A stretch of DNA of 64,000 bases from Capitella teleta (GCA_000328365.1 KB299619.1:620828-684827); one strand, 5' to 3'; numbered from the stretch's first letter, positions 1-17,823 are shown. Translations and numbers: made by a program. Notes: generated by a model not told the origin, from the letters alone.

Positions 1-335
1 GGCTAGGTGATATCAAAGTAACAAGAACGATTATGAAAATATAAATATACATTAAAAAAACAAGGCTAGAGCTTGATGAGGATTAAGTCAATGTTGTTGC
101 CATGATATGTTCTTAAATCAACTGAATTTTAAATGTCAACGGTTCTGTCACTTTGAACTCTAATGACAAGTATATATATATGTATATGCTTTATTTTCGT
201 ACCAAATGTACAGATCGAAAAAAAGGAAAAAAAGTTCGCCAGATTTTGAACACAAATAATGAATGGTCTAAATAACATAACGTCACATCAGGTGGAAAAT
301 GATAACATTGTGAGATTGTGACCTCAATTGTGACT
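1..335. other. AT-rich spacer, no gene seen
   Basis: AT-rich sequence with a short (TA)n run near 170-183. The reading frames on both strands are short and have no recognisable protein pattern. Confidence 0.5.
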
Positions 336-338
336 TGA

Positions 339-505
339 CCCTCTGTGGTGTAAAAGTGCACAGCCGTATTGACATGAATTTGATGATTCTGATTGGAAAA
401 AACTTCAAGGAAGTTGGTCTGTCCAATCACGAGTCAAAGAAGTGTGTCCAAATTGACATCATAGGTTGGCGTCCACGGACGCCAACCAAAAAGAATGAAA
501 ATTTT
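339..505 (+). repeat. Short interspersed element, copy A, with perfect hairpin
   Basis: About 165 bp closely matching the reverse complement of 7705-7868, which shows it is a dispersed repeat. It contains a perfect 11-bp inverted repeat at 464-474 and 477-487 with a 2-base spacer (arm GGTTGGCGTCC). The conserved frame across both copies is probably just nucleotide similarity, because short frames are open in both orientations. It is likely a non-autonomous DNA element (MITE-like), but no target-site duplication was defined. Confidence 0.6.
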
Positions 506-734
506 ATTTTGACATCAAAAGACATAAGATATAATAATGATAATAATCTGATATTGTTATGAGCATTATTAGTTTATTCATAATGATTTTGAGGAGCAAG
601 AATATCAATCCCAGCAAACATGCCAAAACTGGACAGTTTCAACTGGAAGCAGGACAAGAGCAGGAGTAATGTACGCTGGCTGGTCTGCCTGTGTCTGCTA
701 TTTATATTCCTTCATCAAATAAGATAATGTTTGA

Positions 735-1070
735 TTAAGAACGATTGGCAAACAAGGCCATCAACCCAGTCATCTCGACATCCCTCCTCGCCTCCTCAGC
801 AGCTATGCGATGCGTGAAGCCACGACCCAGTAATCTGTGCAAACACTGCGCAAACGCTCTCCCCCCATGCGCAAGATCATTGAGACACGGTGTGTATTCC
901 CGGGTAGCCTTTAGACTCAGGTGTGAGAAATCAACCATCCTATCGTTATCATGTAGTGTTACAGATGAACAGTACACTTGCTCCTCAGCAAACAGTCCTT
1001 TTTTACAAACGATATTTTTGTAGAATGTTCGCAATGCACTCCCATGTATAAAACTGTACAAGAAGCACAT
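735..1070 (-). other. Unrecognised open frame of 111 codons
   Basis: An open frame in a patch more GC-rich than its surroundings. The C-terminal part contains GGRAFAQCLHRLLGRGF and is charged and soluble-looking. No domain is recognised and no clear splice partners are seen. The opposite strand is also open for 92 codons, which weakens the case. It could be an isolated exon, a decayed element or chance. The rest of 510-1800 shows nothing else. Confidence 0.15.
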
Positions 1071-1801
1071 GAAACGTGAACGATATTACACTATCATATT
1101 TCATCAGAATGAACATGGAAAGTCTGTCACGTTACTGTAATAATAAGGTGTGTATGCATTTCATTAAAAAAATGAGATGATTACATACAATGGTTGCAAC
1201 AGATGCATGTTGATTGAAAGGAATACGCATGCAGAGCGGCCAAAGCAAAACCAACACTTGCATTGAAGGAGGATATATAAAAATAATTATTAATATAGGC
1301 GACTTTAGTGACAACCCATTAGGTGGCAAATTGTTTTTTTAATTATCCTTATGACTTTGATATCTTCGTGAACTGTCTGTCACCTGAGCAAACTTTTAAC
1401 TCTTTACCCCTCTGATTTTAATCCAGGCGTGAGATCAAAAAATGCTATACGTTTATATGTGTTACTTTCACCAGATCACGCCGGTTTTATTCTACTTCTT
1501 TTAGTCATGTTGCACCTCATTTATGGAGTCAATTACCCTTTTACATTCATGCCAACCTATGATATCATTTCGGACACACTTAAAAAAATGATCTTTTTAT
1601 ATCTTGCTATTCACATGCTTCATTAATGTGTACTATGCCACAGTGTTTTTGAGCACTTTGCAAATTTTAAGCTTCATAAAAAAAATTATAATTTTTTTAT
1701 TTATTTATTCATCATTCATAATAATAATAACCTGATCAATCGTTATTATAATCATTTGCATTCACTAAAACTGCTAATTGACTCAGTGTGTCCCAATCAT
1801 A

Positions 1802-1885
1802 TACAGTCAGACCCCCGTTAATCCGCCCTCCTCCGTTCCCAAGAAAACTGACGGATTAACAAAAAGGGCAGATTACATTTCAGAC
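1802..1885 (+). mobile_element. pogo/Tigger-like terminal sequence
   Basis: TACAGTCAGACCCCCGTTAA at 1802-1821 begins with a TA followed by CAGTCAGACC and repeats of TTAATCCGCC, the usual look of pogo-type (Tc1/mariner superfamily) ends. A near-identical end lies at 63159. A facing end was not found before the LINE that starts near 2050, so this is probably a fragment or a solo end. Confidence 0.55.
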
Positions 1886-2049
1886 CACAAATTGATGAAA
1901 ATTGTGTGTCATTCTAAAAACCCCCATACCCTGTAATGCATTATCATAGTAGCATATGCCATTAGGAATGAAGCTGGAGGTAAAACAAATCTCACAAACA
2001 ATCACATGAGGCCAATTGAAGATTTGTATTTTTTGAAAGAATTAGTGAT

Positions 2050-4019
2050 GGCTGTCTGCTTAGTGGTATTATTCAATATGTATTATAAATATCATTTTAT
2101 TCACAAACTCATGTTTGTACATTTTATATGAAAAACAAAAACAGTAAGTTTAACAGAACTGCAAACAGTACTTAATTAGGTAATACATAAATAATAAAGT
2201 AGTGCATTAATTTCGGTATGACTCAATATGCAGTCTATTGAGCCATAACGAGCTTCAAGTAATTCTTTTAAAACAGTAACATTTGCAATGTCGTGCTCTG
2301 AAATGGCGCTAAAATATTTAGCGAAAAGTACATTTTTCAAACAGTTTTTCGGCATGACTAAATTTTGCTGATCACATTGTAGGAATGCTGATGTTTTTTT
2401 TTTTAATTTTTAGCCACAACAAAATTAGAAGTAAGAGATAAGTTTGCACACAATTGAATCAAAACATTATCACTTTTAAAACAATTATTCCAAAAAGATG
2501 AAAATCTGTACATAAGCTGTGTATCTAAGTCTGGTTGGTGCATTAACAGGTAAACATATTTTGATCTCGTGCGTAGATTCAGATTAAGTAATCGCTTAAT
2601 ACATTTTTTATAACAAACAAAGAAATCACTTATTTTACTTAGCGACCAAAGAGGAGAACCATAAAAACTTGTGCAATTGGATATGAATAATGAACATAGA
2701 ACATCAGGTGAACAGTGCTTGTAATGAGAGTACAAAACATAAGTTTTTATAATCATATCTTTAGAAAATTTAGACAAATTTTTAGCATGTGTATCTTTTC
2801 CAATTAAAATTCCTAAATGTAAAGCATTAGTGACATATTCTATGGATTGGCCGTGGAGATAAAATGGTTGACAACAATGAGTTCTTGAAGAGTTATTAAA
2901 CAGGACAACGTGACTTTTGGTGCTATTGAATTTGACAGAATATTCAAGTGAAAACTGCTCACAAATTTCTATTAAGTGGGACATGGCTGAATGAGTCGGT
3001 GCTATAAGAGTAAGATCATCAGCATAAGTTAAAGCTCCACAATAAACATGACCTACATAACATCCAATTTTTGATTTTTTCAAACGCATTAAAAGTTCAT
3101 CCATATAAACACAAAATAAAATTGGAGACAGCACTCCACCCTGCTTAATTCCATTGCCGCAACTAAACGGAGCAGAGACGGTATTTTGCCACCAAACAAG
3201 AAGAGTCTGACGTATATACATGTGAACAAGGAACTTAATTAGAGCTGGGCACATGCCCCTAAACAACAGTAAATTAAACAACTTGATAAAGTGCACCCTA
3301 TCAAATGCACGAGAAGCATCGAGCAAAGTAGTATATACAGGCGTATGACAACTGTTATAGTATTCAATGACCTCATTTAAAACATATGTGCATTGGGTTG
3401 TAGAATGGTTTGGCTTAAATCCAAATTGTAAATCGCTAGTTGACAAAACATTAGAGTGAACTTTTAGAACTATGTGAATGAAAGTTATTACTGTCACTGA
3501 GCGATTTCTTTCTATTCTTAGGAATCGGAATGAGGAAAGATTTCAGCATTTCATTTGGTGAGAAAAAACGAGCAAACATTAAATTGAACAGAATAGATAA
3601 ATATACAAATAAACTATCACAACCGTTGATATAATTATTAGATGATAAATTACATTCAGAGTCGCTCTTTCCTGATTTGAGCATCTTTACAGCTGATTTT
3701 ACATTATCAACGCTAAAAAAATGGTTGTGATAACATGACCCAGCAGCACATGTCGTTGAAATTATGTCCGTGACCTGGTCAATAAACTCATTCATGTCGT
3801 TTTCGTTAAACGAGACACTACTGTACAGAGATTCATATTTGACTTTAAACATTTCACATACTTCAAGCTCTCCATCTGCATCGTCAACAATAATCGGTTT
3901 ATCTCATACCTTATTAGCTTTCTTTTTTACTTCGCCCCAAAGATCACGAGAATTATTACTAGCTAACGCTTGAGGCATGCGATCAGCAGATAATTTATCT
4001 TGGTTTTGCATATGGTAGT
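2050..4019 (-). mobile_element. Non-LTR retrotransposon (LINE), 5'-truncated and decayed
   Basis: Reverse-strand reverse transcriptase of a CR1/L2/jockey-like LINE. Read 5' to 3' on the minus strand: a leader from about 4010 (SADRMPQALASNNSRDLWGE), then LIPIPKNRKKSLS near 3530, then the RT core QFGFKPNHSTTQC, LLDASRAFDRVHFIKLF, GNGIKQGGVLSPILFCVYMD and the catalytic box YADDLTLIAP (about 3030). The C-terminal tail continues in another frame past a poly-T run at 2395-2403 to a stop at 2176-2178. A stop near 3905, about 35 missing residues between the LIPIPKNR and GFKPNHST blocks, and the frame change show that it is dead. Its C-terminal tail resembles the one at 9150-9330, so both are one family. 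The 5' truncation point near 4019 abuts the LTR-element relic. Confidence 0.85.
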
Positions 4020-5290
4020 AGAATGCTGATCAAGCAGTAGCGGAATTACAACACCACAAAAATTGCTGGCTGTAGTACTCTTTGTGAAGTATTTTCGTCA
4101 TAATTTAGTGGGAAAGGAGTTTCTACTACGCACTGATCATGCATCTCTTCAGTGAATTTAGAATTTCAAGAAACCAGAGGGCCAAGTAGCCAGATGGTTG
4201 GAAACCCTACAGAGCTATGATTTCAAGGTTGTCTATCGATCCAGATCAAAACACAGCAATGCTGATGCATTATCAAGAGGACCCTGCAAAGTTTGTGCTG
4301 TGACTTGAGCGCAGAAAAATTCAGGCAACAACAAAGGCGGTGGCAGTAACTGGCTGAGGTCAGTTGGATTCGACATGGAGGACATAAAAACTGCCCAGCA
4401 TTCAGATCCAGATATCAGCATGATGTGGCTTTGGGTGCAGAGCGAGCAGAGGCTAATGGCTCAAAACGTTGCTAGTGCAGATTTGAAATTTCTGTGTGGA
4501 CAATTTCAGTGTCTGAGGATTGCAGATGGGATCCTGGTACGGATCCTTGAATTGGCAAGCAGATCAACACTGAAGCAGATCGTAGTTCCAAAGACCCTGA
4601 GGGAGGAAATTCTGGGGGAGTGTCATTCTGTGAGAACCGGAGAACATTTTGGTGTTGACAAAACCATGGCCAATTTGAAGAGAAAATTTCTGTGGTATGG
4701 CATGAGGTGAGACTGTGAACTATTCATACGCCAATGTGACACATGTGCACAAAAAAAGAATGATGGGCCAAAGAGGAAGGCTAAGCTTAAGATATTTCAT
4801 GCAGGATATCCATGGCATACAGGTCTACACCACGCACCGCCTCCCAGTTATCACCAAACTATGGACAGACGTTTGGACAGGAAATCAACATGCCTGTTGA
4901 TGTCGCCTTGGGAAGTCTAAATGATGAAACGTCACAAGATTTGTGTGATTACGTTCAGAATCTGCACGACAGGATTGTGTGGGAAAATCTGCAGGTGACG
5001 GCAGAAAGAAACATTGCGTTTGTGAAAACGCACGGCAAACCTTTTTGCGAAAGCGATCTATGTTGGGTGGCAGAGAAGAGACGGAAAAAGGGAGAATGCC
5101 CAAAATTGAAACCCACGTGAAGAGGACCCTTTCTTGTGAGAAGAATACTTAACGATGTGCTGATGGAAGTGCAGATTTCCGGGAGGAAATCTTGTGTGTA
5201 TCACACAGATCTGCTAAAGCATCATTTTACAAATAACCTGCCTGTTTGGCTGGCCAGGATGCGGAGGTCTTTCAAAGCAAAGAAGAGAAT
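4020..5290 (+). mobile_element. Ty3/gypsy LTR-retrotransposon relic (partial pol)
   Basis: A fossil of the Ty3/gypsy family covering only the 3' half of pol. In order: the end of the RNase H domain (VARWLETLQSYDFKVVYR, then SNADALSRG), the integrase zinc-binding region near 4610-4760 (ECHS...RTGEHFG, then QCDTCAQKK), and the distal integrase region near 4810-5280 (AYRSTPRTASQLSPNYGQTF). Gag, protease and the RT core are absent here. The copy is clearly broken, with several disruptions across about 1.2 kb, and therefore looks old. It is butted against a LINE on its 5' side. Confidence 0.85.
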
Positions 5291-5292
5291 AG

Positions 5293-5760
5293 TGTAATAA
5301 CGTTATTACTCTTTGCATTAGACACTGTTAGTGGCGAAGCTTGTTGTCGCATATGGCGTGTTACCTTTAATAACACTGAGAAAAGTGTGACCTCGTTCAT
5401 GTTCACCAAAATCCTCAGGTGTAAAATTTACAGATAACAGATATAATGATAATATGCTAGCATTTTCATAATTGAGCGAACAAATAACATGGTTCAGCCA
5501 CTTCATCAGAGCATGCATAGATCCAAACGTTTATTTCACGAAGAAAGCAAGTTTCATGCTTGGAACTACTTTACTTTAGTGTTTTACGGAGTGCGGATCT
5601 ACTTTGGGGTGGTTTAACATGGCACATTTAATTTCTCCTTGCTTATCTGCTCAGTTTACAGTCAGCCTTCTCAGAGAACATGGATATTTCACAAGCTTCC
5701 TCGCGATCGTTCAACGACACATCTCTTTGTTCATAACGGTAAGTTATCCTTAGCATAATT
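5293..5760 (+). repeat. Possible 3' LTR of the Ty3/gypsy relic
   Basis: The sequence directly after the pol relic starts TGTAATAACG just past the frame end, as an LTR would, and near 5735-5750 has CATAACGGTAAGT, which is common near gypsy LTR ends and splice donors. No second LTR copy is in the window to compare with, so the boundaries are guesses. Confidence 0.3.
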
Positions 5761-7650
5761 ATCAAGTGCATTTGGGTATAATGATTTAAAGTTTTGTTCT
5801 TGTTCAGCATTATTCAAGACACCAGTACTCAGTAAGAGTTTTGAAGTTCGTTTATGTATTAGTCAACAGTGTTCACACGGTTCACTGGACTGATGGCTTC
5901 CTTTGTCAGTTTGACCGTTAGGTTTTGAATGTTCAGTGACAAGTTTAATTTTCTCTCCCCCTCTATATTAATGAACATGTATCAATGTTTTATTCCATAT
6001 CCGACTTGAAGTTATTCAAACAACACACCAAAACTCAGGCTGTATTTTTTTTTTCATTTTTTATTAAAATACCTTCAACCTTGACTCCACTTTGACTCAA
6101 GAAAATTATGCAGTTATATTTTTTAAGATTAGCATTTTACCCTTATTCAAATTATTTTGAAATTTCTAGAAAGTTATGTTCTATCTGCATGTTTTTGACC
6201 ATACCACAATGATGATTATCCACTGTATTTCTCGTCTATTTATAATTTTTGGGGTTATAATATTATTTTAATTATGTGAGAAAACTCAACTCTTGATCTT
6301 TGATTGATTTTAATTTCTTGGATCTTGATAGTGACAGGATCTTTTATTTTGATAATTTGTTAGCCATCCCTTTGAATATTAATACTAATAATTTCTATTT
6401 GGAACTTAACTGATTATTGGTGTCGCACATTTGTCAATTGATTATTCAGTAGTCATGTAAGAAAATATAAAGTGGAAAAGTGAAAAGTCATTTTTTTTTA
6501 ATCCCTGATACCAGTGTAATTTTAATCATATTTGATTAGCAAATATATTTTTTTTTCTATTACAATCAGGTTTTGTTAGTTGATTATCCAGTAGTCATGT
6601 AAGAAAATATGAAGTTGAAAAGTCTCACTTGGAAGTGACTTGTAGTAATCTTATTGAAATATTTGTCACTTAACTCTTCATTAATTTGATGTCACTCTTG
6701 GGAAACACTAAATATGTCAACTCTTTGTATGAACTGATATTGAAAGATGGATTTTGTTGACAATGTTGGAAGGATGCAGAAAAATTAGCCATAAGTGGCC
6801 CTCACATAGCTCATTGAAATAAGTATTGTTTATCTGTTCATGTATTTCCAGAGAGTGTCTCCCGTTCCACTTCCTTTACAATGACTCAAGTGCATGGATG
6901 TTAATAAAGCTATAAAGGCATGGTTGAGATCGTCACGGAAGGAGACCATGTCAAAAAGGCTGCGCGCGTTGAAAGAGAGACAGCGATTTTTTATTTTTCT
7001 TCTCACTTGTCATTATTATTAATAAAACCATGTGTATATATTTTAATTTTGCTTTATGTGCTGAATTTTTTAGGTAGTAGTGCTAGTTTAAAGTTACAAC
7101 GCCTTTAACTTGAGTAAACAAGGCTGGTCGAGATTGATGAGCTGAAATGTAAACATTGCAATCGTGACCTATTATGTAACAACATGAATGGGACTTAACC
7201 AGATTATGTTATTAATCTGCTTGAAATGAACGCCGTTAAACTGCCTTTTGGAAGGAGGACGTCCTACATCACGGCAATCACAGTGTTTGATCAGAGCAGA
7301 TAACAATTATATAATCTCTTAAGCTTCTGCAGGACAATGTCATTTGCCAGCATCAAGACTGCTGCACAGGGTAGTAAGGTAGTAATGTCAGCATTACTTT
7401 TGTTCTCTTCCGGGCCACTCTTAGCGTTCGAAATTGGCCAGCTTCGGCCACTATTCAAATGTTTGCTGGGATATTATCTGTTGAGCGTGTACAAAGTTGC
7501 AGCAGTGTTACGTTTGATTTCTTGACACTTTTTGTTCTGTCCTAGCTCTAAACTACGGCGATTGCCCATGGATCTGCCCTACCATATCAGGCCCAAAATG
7601 AGTCCGCACTAATTAACATTTTAGATGTCCAGGTAACTTACAATTTTCAA
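5761..7650. repeat. Spacer with a short internal duplication (6436-6626)
   Basis: AT-rich spacer. A unit of about 50 bp containing AGTAGTCATGTAAGAAAATA occurs at about 6436-6485 and again at about 6577-6626, in the same orientation about 142 bp apart: a diverged tandem duplication. Two small overlapping frames near 6893-7108 (one beginning MVEIVTEGDHVKKAARVE) and one at 7337-7525 are open but unrecognised. No other feature is seen. Confidence 0.5.
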
Positions 7651-7659
7651 GCAAATAAT

Positions 7660-7880
7660 TTGGCAAATATGTCACCCCTTGCGCCTAAACCGGCACTAAG
7701 CCTCATTTTAACATTTTTGGTTGGTGTCTGCGGACGCCAACCTATGATTTCACTTCGGACACACTTCTTCGACTCGTGATTGGACAGACCAACAACTTCC
7801 TTGAAGTTTCTTCCAATCAGAATCATCAAATTCGTGTCAATAAGCCTGCACATTGTTACACCACAGCGGGTTCGACGAAA
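7660..7880 (-). repeat. Short interspersed element, copy B
   Basis: The reverse complement matches copy A at 339-505 closely, including the central hairpin (7719-7742), which here has mismatches in one arm. The element extends beyond copy A to a terminus starting near 7669 with TGTCACCCCTTGCGCC followed by GGCACTAAG. A very similar terminus is found at 28700-28735, so these elements may share ends. Confidence 0.6.
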
Positions 7881-7899
7881 CAATGTAATAGAGCGAAAT

Positions 7900-8950
7900 G
7901 AAGCTCCCTATTATCGCCCATTATATGGTGCAATCGTGTATATCGACAGAGAAGTTTTTAGTACTTCAAACGCATCAAATTGATAATCTAAGTTGTTAAA
8001 TACATCATTTTATAACATAAATTGATTAATCAAGTCATTTTCGAAAGCAAATGTATTTTTTTACGAGATATTTAGGTCAGCCATTATGATATACTGAATG
8101 CCGATCTGCAAATTATTTCATCACACGTTATGACTATTAGCATCAGAAATAAGGATATATTTACCCTTTTCAAACCAAGATTTACTTCTATTGGTGACTT
8201 TTTTCTGTTTTACGAATCGGGAATCAGAACTGATTCATGTTATTACTTTTTTTATGTTATTGTTATCTCAATATATCTCAGTTGTTTTGCAAACTGTTGC
8301 ATCGATGTTTACACAGTATACTCCCAGTATATACATCTTACTAAATCCGGAGTTTTAATTAATTAGCTCTGATTTCAAGGTCTTAAACTAACGCAATTAA
8401 TTGCATAAAATATTTATTATTATGTTTTTGTTTTGTTTTTGTTTTTTCTTTTTTTTCTTCTTCTCTCAGTAGAGTAAAGTGTGCGCTGTTGACTTTTAGG
8501 CAAACAATATCAACATTCTATCATTTTAGCTTCATCAACTCCAATCAGACTTGAGATGATATAGAGATACAAAATCGCAAGGAGGTGATATTGAATTTGC
8601 ACAGAGATAGTTTTTCCTCTGCGATTCGAAAAATATCGGAAAATTATGTGCTACACTGAATCATTCCTTGAGAGTAATACTTATTCAACATTTTGGGCAC
8701 AATAACAGTGATCAAAATATATTCTAGATAAAAATTACCTTTAAGAAACACACTAAACCCATTTTTTTCACCTCACGACCTTTCACGTGTCCACAACAAA
8801 TGCTGTGGAGATGGTCAAAACATTTAAAAGCAATTACAAAGAAAAATGCAAAGCTTTGTAAACTCCGCCAATTTTGAAATTATCCTCCGTGGATTTCTTT
8901 GGTGGATTTTTTTCCCTTATAGTGGAAATCTTCAAAAGAAGAACAATATT
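7900..8950. other. AT-rich spacer, no gene seen
   Basis: Contains short open frames only (for example 8130-8366), rich in F, Y and I as expected from AT-rich DNA. A palindrome AATATTATTTTAATATT lies at about 8946-8962, just before the LINE fragment. Confidence 0.4.
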
Positions 8951-8964
8951 ATTTTAATATTGTT

Positions 8965-9595
<631 letters not shown>

Positions 9596-9599
9596 TAAC

Positions 9600-11540
9600 T
9601 CTGGCGTCAATTTCTGCAAAGTCAAACTCCAAACCGGCGAGCGGTGTCAGTGAGTGCATAGACAATGAAAGTCTATTTCAATAAGCATACAAATGAATTC
9701 TATATTGCCTGGTTACTGCATTTCCTGCTGACGTTATTATCCTTACATGTATATCATGAATCGGCGTCACTTCGAATCGTCATAGCGCTACATGTAGCAC
9801 AGTGATTATACATGTATATATCTCTGGCATATTCATCAATGTTAAATTTGTTCATGTACGCACATATACAGAGTGGGCCAAAAGTAGTCTATCTACTCCA
9901 TATTATAAACAAAACTTTGAAATTTGCTAAAATTTATCCATTATTCCAAAACATTAATACCTGATATGGGTTGACTAGGTTATTATGTACCCATTTATAC
10001 AAAGAAATTGTCATAAATTATTTTGAATGAGGGAGGGACATTTAAATGCGAGTGGTAAGTGATATCGAAGAGCTTCTGTGCTCATAATCAGGTGTGCAAA
10101 AACCCAGGATAAATAGCCAAAATATCATAGCTCATATCATAGCGCATTTCCATCAAATGTAAGAGTCATAGCATGTGATGAAATGATTTGCAGATCCTAT
10201 GTATGTATGTATGGGTGGAGTTTTACGGCACTCTGATATTTGCAGATCCTAGTTTGGTATACCAGAATGGCTTATATTCATTTATATTCATAAATTTTTT
10301 CACTTAACACCAACCTTTTAGTTCAAATACTTGTTTAGGTTTTAATATGCTTCCCTAGTCTCGAAGTGAAATCATACAACCCATCTCATATATATAAATC
10401 TTTATTCATACGCACGCGTATTACAGTGGTATAATCAAAAGGAAATGGAAAAAAAAAAGGGAAAAAAAAAAAAAAAGAAACAAGCAACCATAAGATCAAA
10501 ATTCAACAAGTGCATAAATGGATAATAATCTCATTACAATTTTCATAGTCAATTTGGTTATGTCACGATACCTTAAAAAATCACGAATTATAGTCGCATC
10601 ACATATATCAATTTAGATTAAAAAGTGATGGCTGTCAGTATTAAATCCCAGATGCCCAGCATCTGGCTAAATTTTAGCAATCCCAGTGTTGGCCAGCACT
10701 TGACCTGCAGGTTGCTTTTATTGTTTAGTTATCTCACGCCAACCATTAGTGAGCCCGATCAAAGAAATAAGGGGATGAGTTATCAGCACGGGTGAGGGCA
10801 CTGACACATACAAAGCACTGAATAGATGTTTTAATTTTGAACACAATAAAATCAGCTATATAAGCGCACATGATTTCAATATGTGAAGATAGAGCAGCAT
10901 AATCATTGGCTTTTTTTTTCTTCACAATCACATGAAGGAAGGGGTTCATCAACTACTCTAATATTTCGTGACTCATTTATTTTTGAAAAGGATGGGCGTT
11001 GTATTTTATCTGCACACAGTAAGAATGGGTACAGATTCGAGGGGTAGGCAATATTTACGAGTATTATCTTGAACCTCAGTCACCAATCAATTGAATGCTG
11101 AACAAAATTGGGTGGGATTTTTATTGCATCCAACATGATGATGGACTTAGCCAAATAATAACTCAAGGTGATCCTGGGAAAGTTTGTATGTATACAAAAT
11201 TGACTTATTAAAGGATGGCATGACAAAGGGATATACATTTAGTAAGCTTTCAATGGCAAAACAAAATCCTAGGAATCCTGTTTCCAGTTCGAATTTATAA
11301 GACAATCGTTGAAGCTATCTTGGGTAAGTGTACATGGCGGCAGTCTTCTGCTTATAACTTTAACGGCTCTACGTTATGCTCACTGGCTGTTAAAGCACCT
11401 CCTTGTTATCTAAGCTCATCGCACCAGTGTCTTCATGTACCAGTATTTCTGGCAGTATGCTATCATAAGAAATTTGTAGGAGAATATATGTTTTCGTTTG
11501 CTTTATAAGCATTGCTTATATACCAACAACACAAAATTCA
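9600..11540. other. Spacer with mariner-like end and a tiny retroposon insertion
   Basis: Three features are seen. (1) At 9866-9890 a TA is followed by CAGAGTGGGCCAAAAGTAGT, which resembles a mariner-type inverted-repeat end; no partner end was found. (2) A perfect 14-bp direct repeat (ATTTGCAGATCCTA, 10186-10199 and 10238-10251) flanks a 38-bp insert whose minus strand ends in (CATA)n. (3) A-rich runs occur at 10449-10477. No convincing protein gene is present. Confidence 0.45.
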
Positions 11541-11541
11541 A

Positions 11542-11570
11542 TGACGTCACACAAACACTTCCTGCACGTG
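11542..11570 (+). promoter_or_regulatory. CRE and E-box just upstream of FTSJ3
   Basis: A full palindromic CRE (TGACGTCA, 11542-11549) and a CACGTG E-box (11565-11570) lie 75 and 52 bp before the FTSJ3 start codon. CREB/ATF and MYC/USF sites are common in promoters of ribosome-biogenesis genes in other animals. Use here is inferred from position only. Confidence 0.5.
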
Positions 11571-11598
11571 TTTCCCTGTTAAAGATCTTGTATGGTGA

Positions 11599-16741
<5,143 letters not shown>

Positions 16742-16745
16742 TGCC

Positions 16746-16751
16746 AATAAA
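16746..16751 (+). terminator. Polyadenylation signal of FTSJ3
   Basis: AATAAA begins 4 bases after the FTSJ3 stop codon. A T-rich downstream stretch follows, so the 3' UTR appears extremely short (roughly 30 bp). Confidence 0.7.
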
Positions 16752-17138
16752 TCATTATTATATTTGTTTTTATTATTTTTATTGTCTTTGTTAACTTGTG
16801 TGCTGTTGTAAAGTACATGGTAGATGAGGTTGATTTTCTTCAGGAGGAAACTGGAGTTTTTCTTCCATCAATTTAAATGCACAGTCTCACATTTGGTTGG
16901 CACTCATTACATTGTGGGAGCTATTCTCATTTTATGCTTGGTGCATGTGGCATGTGATATCTTGTGCCAGGAATGGATTGATCTGAAATAATGCTTCTTG
17001 CACTTGGATGTTCTATTCTTCAAGCAATCTCGGTTCCTGACCTTCCTATAATTTGTTTTTACCTCTGATTGCTAGAGTAGCTTTCTATTCATGCTGGATC
17101 AGGATAACTCATTTCCATCCGAGGCAATCGGCATATAC

Positions 17139-17823
17139 TAGAGGTGCACGGATACATTTAGTGGCATCATTGTCAGGTAGCTGATATTCTTCAATATATT
17201 CGGATTATTGACAGCAGGAAGGAAACCTGGAAATATTCAACATTTCACATGCTTCTCCTTCCCTTTCCATTATTGGTGTGTTATACCAGAGCATGTATGA
17301 GTGTATATCTTAAGAGCCTCTACTGTCTTTCTTCCACGCTGATAACTTACGGACCTCGTTTTATTTTAATGCCAAGGATTTTATCCTCATCCATAAATTA
17401 ATTACCGGTGTGTTTTAACCTTTGATCCAGCTCATTTTATAAGTTTGCTGCCCGTCTCGTGTGTTCGTTTTTGAATGCAATTGAATACATTACTTGTTAA
17501 AGTTAGCTGTCATGGAAACCATATTAACCATGTGCAGGAGTTAGCTCTTCAGTGCAGGAGCTGCGCCCATGGTTCAATTCTATGGAGACCATGTGCATTG
17601 TACATGATAAGGACTAAGGAGAGTGGACGAGTACGTTTTGGTAGGTAAGCCTCTCTTTCTCTCTCATTTCAGTTGAGCTATGTTTTTGATATTTGATATT
17701 GGTTAGTCTTTTAACATGTGCAGTATGAGACAATTCCTATTGGAAAATATACATAATTTTCTTCAGATTCTGATATCAAAAATTCTACCAGATTGTCAAA
17801 TATGAAATATCCGAGCATCCCTA
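17139..17823. mobile_element. Candidate hAT-like non-autonomous element
   Basis: The left end TAGAGGTGCACGGATA (17139-17154) and the right end, which reads TAGGGATGCTCGGATA on the reverse strand (ending 17823), form imperfect terminal inverted repeats of the style seen in hAT elements. Flanking 8-mers (GCATATAC and GCATGAAT) agree only partly as a target duplication. The interior has no transposase frame. It lies between the convergent FTSJ3 and 14-3-3 genes; 16760-17138 shows nothing else. Confidence 0.4.

Noticed and set aside
17530-17600. tRNA-like A and B box pattern (TTAGCTCTTCAGTG, GGTTCAATTC)
   Set aside because: No cloverleaf could be drawn; spacing and acceptor stem do not fit. At most a decayed SINE head.
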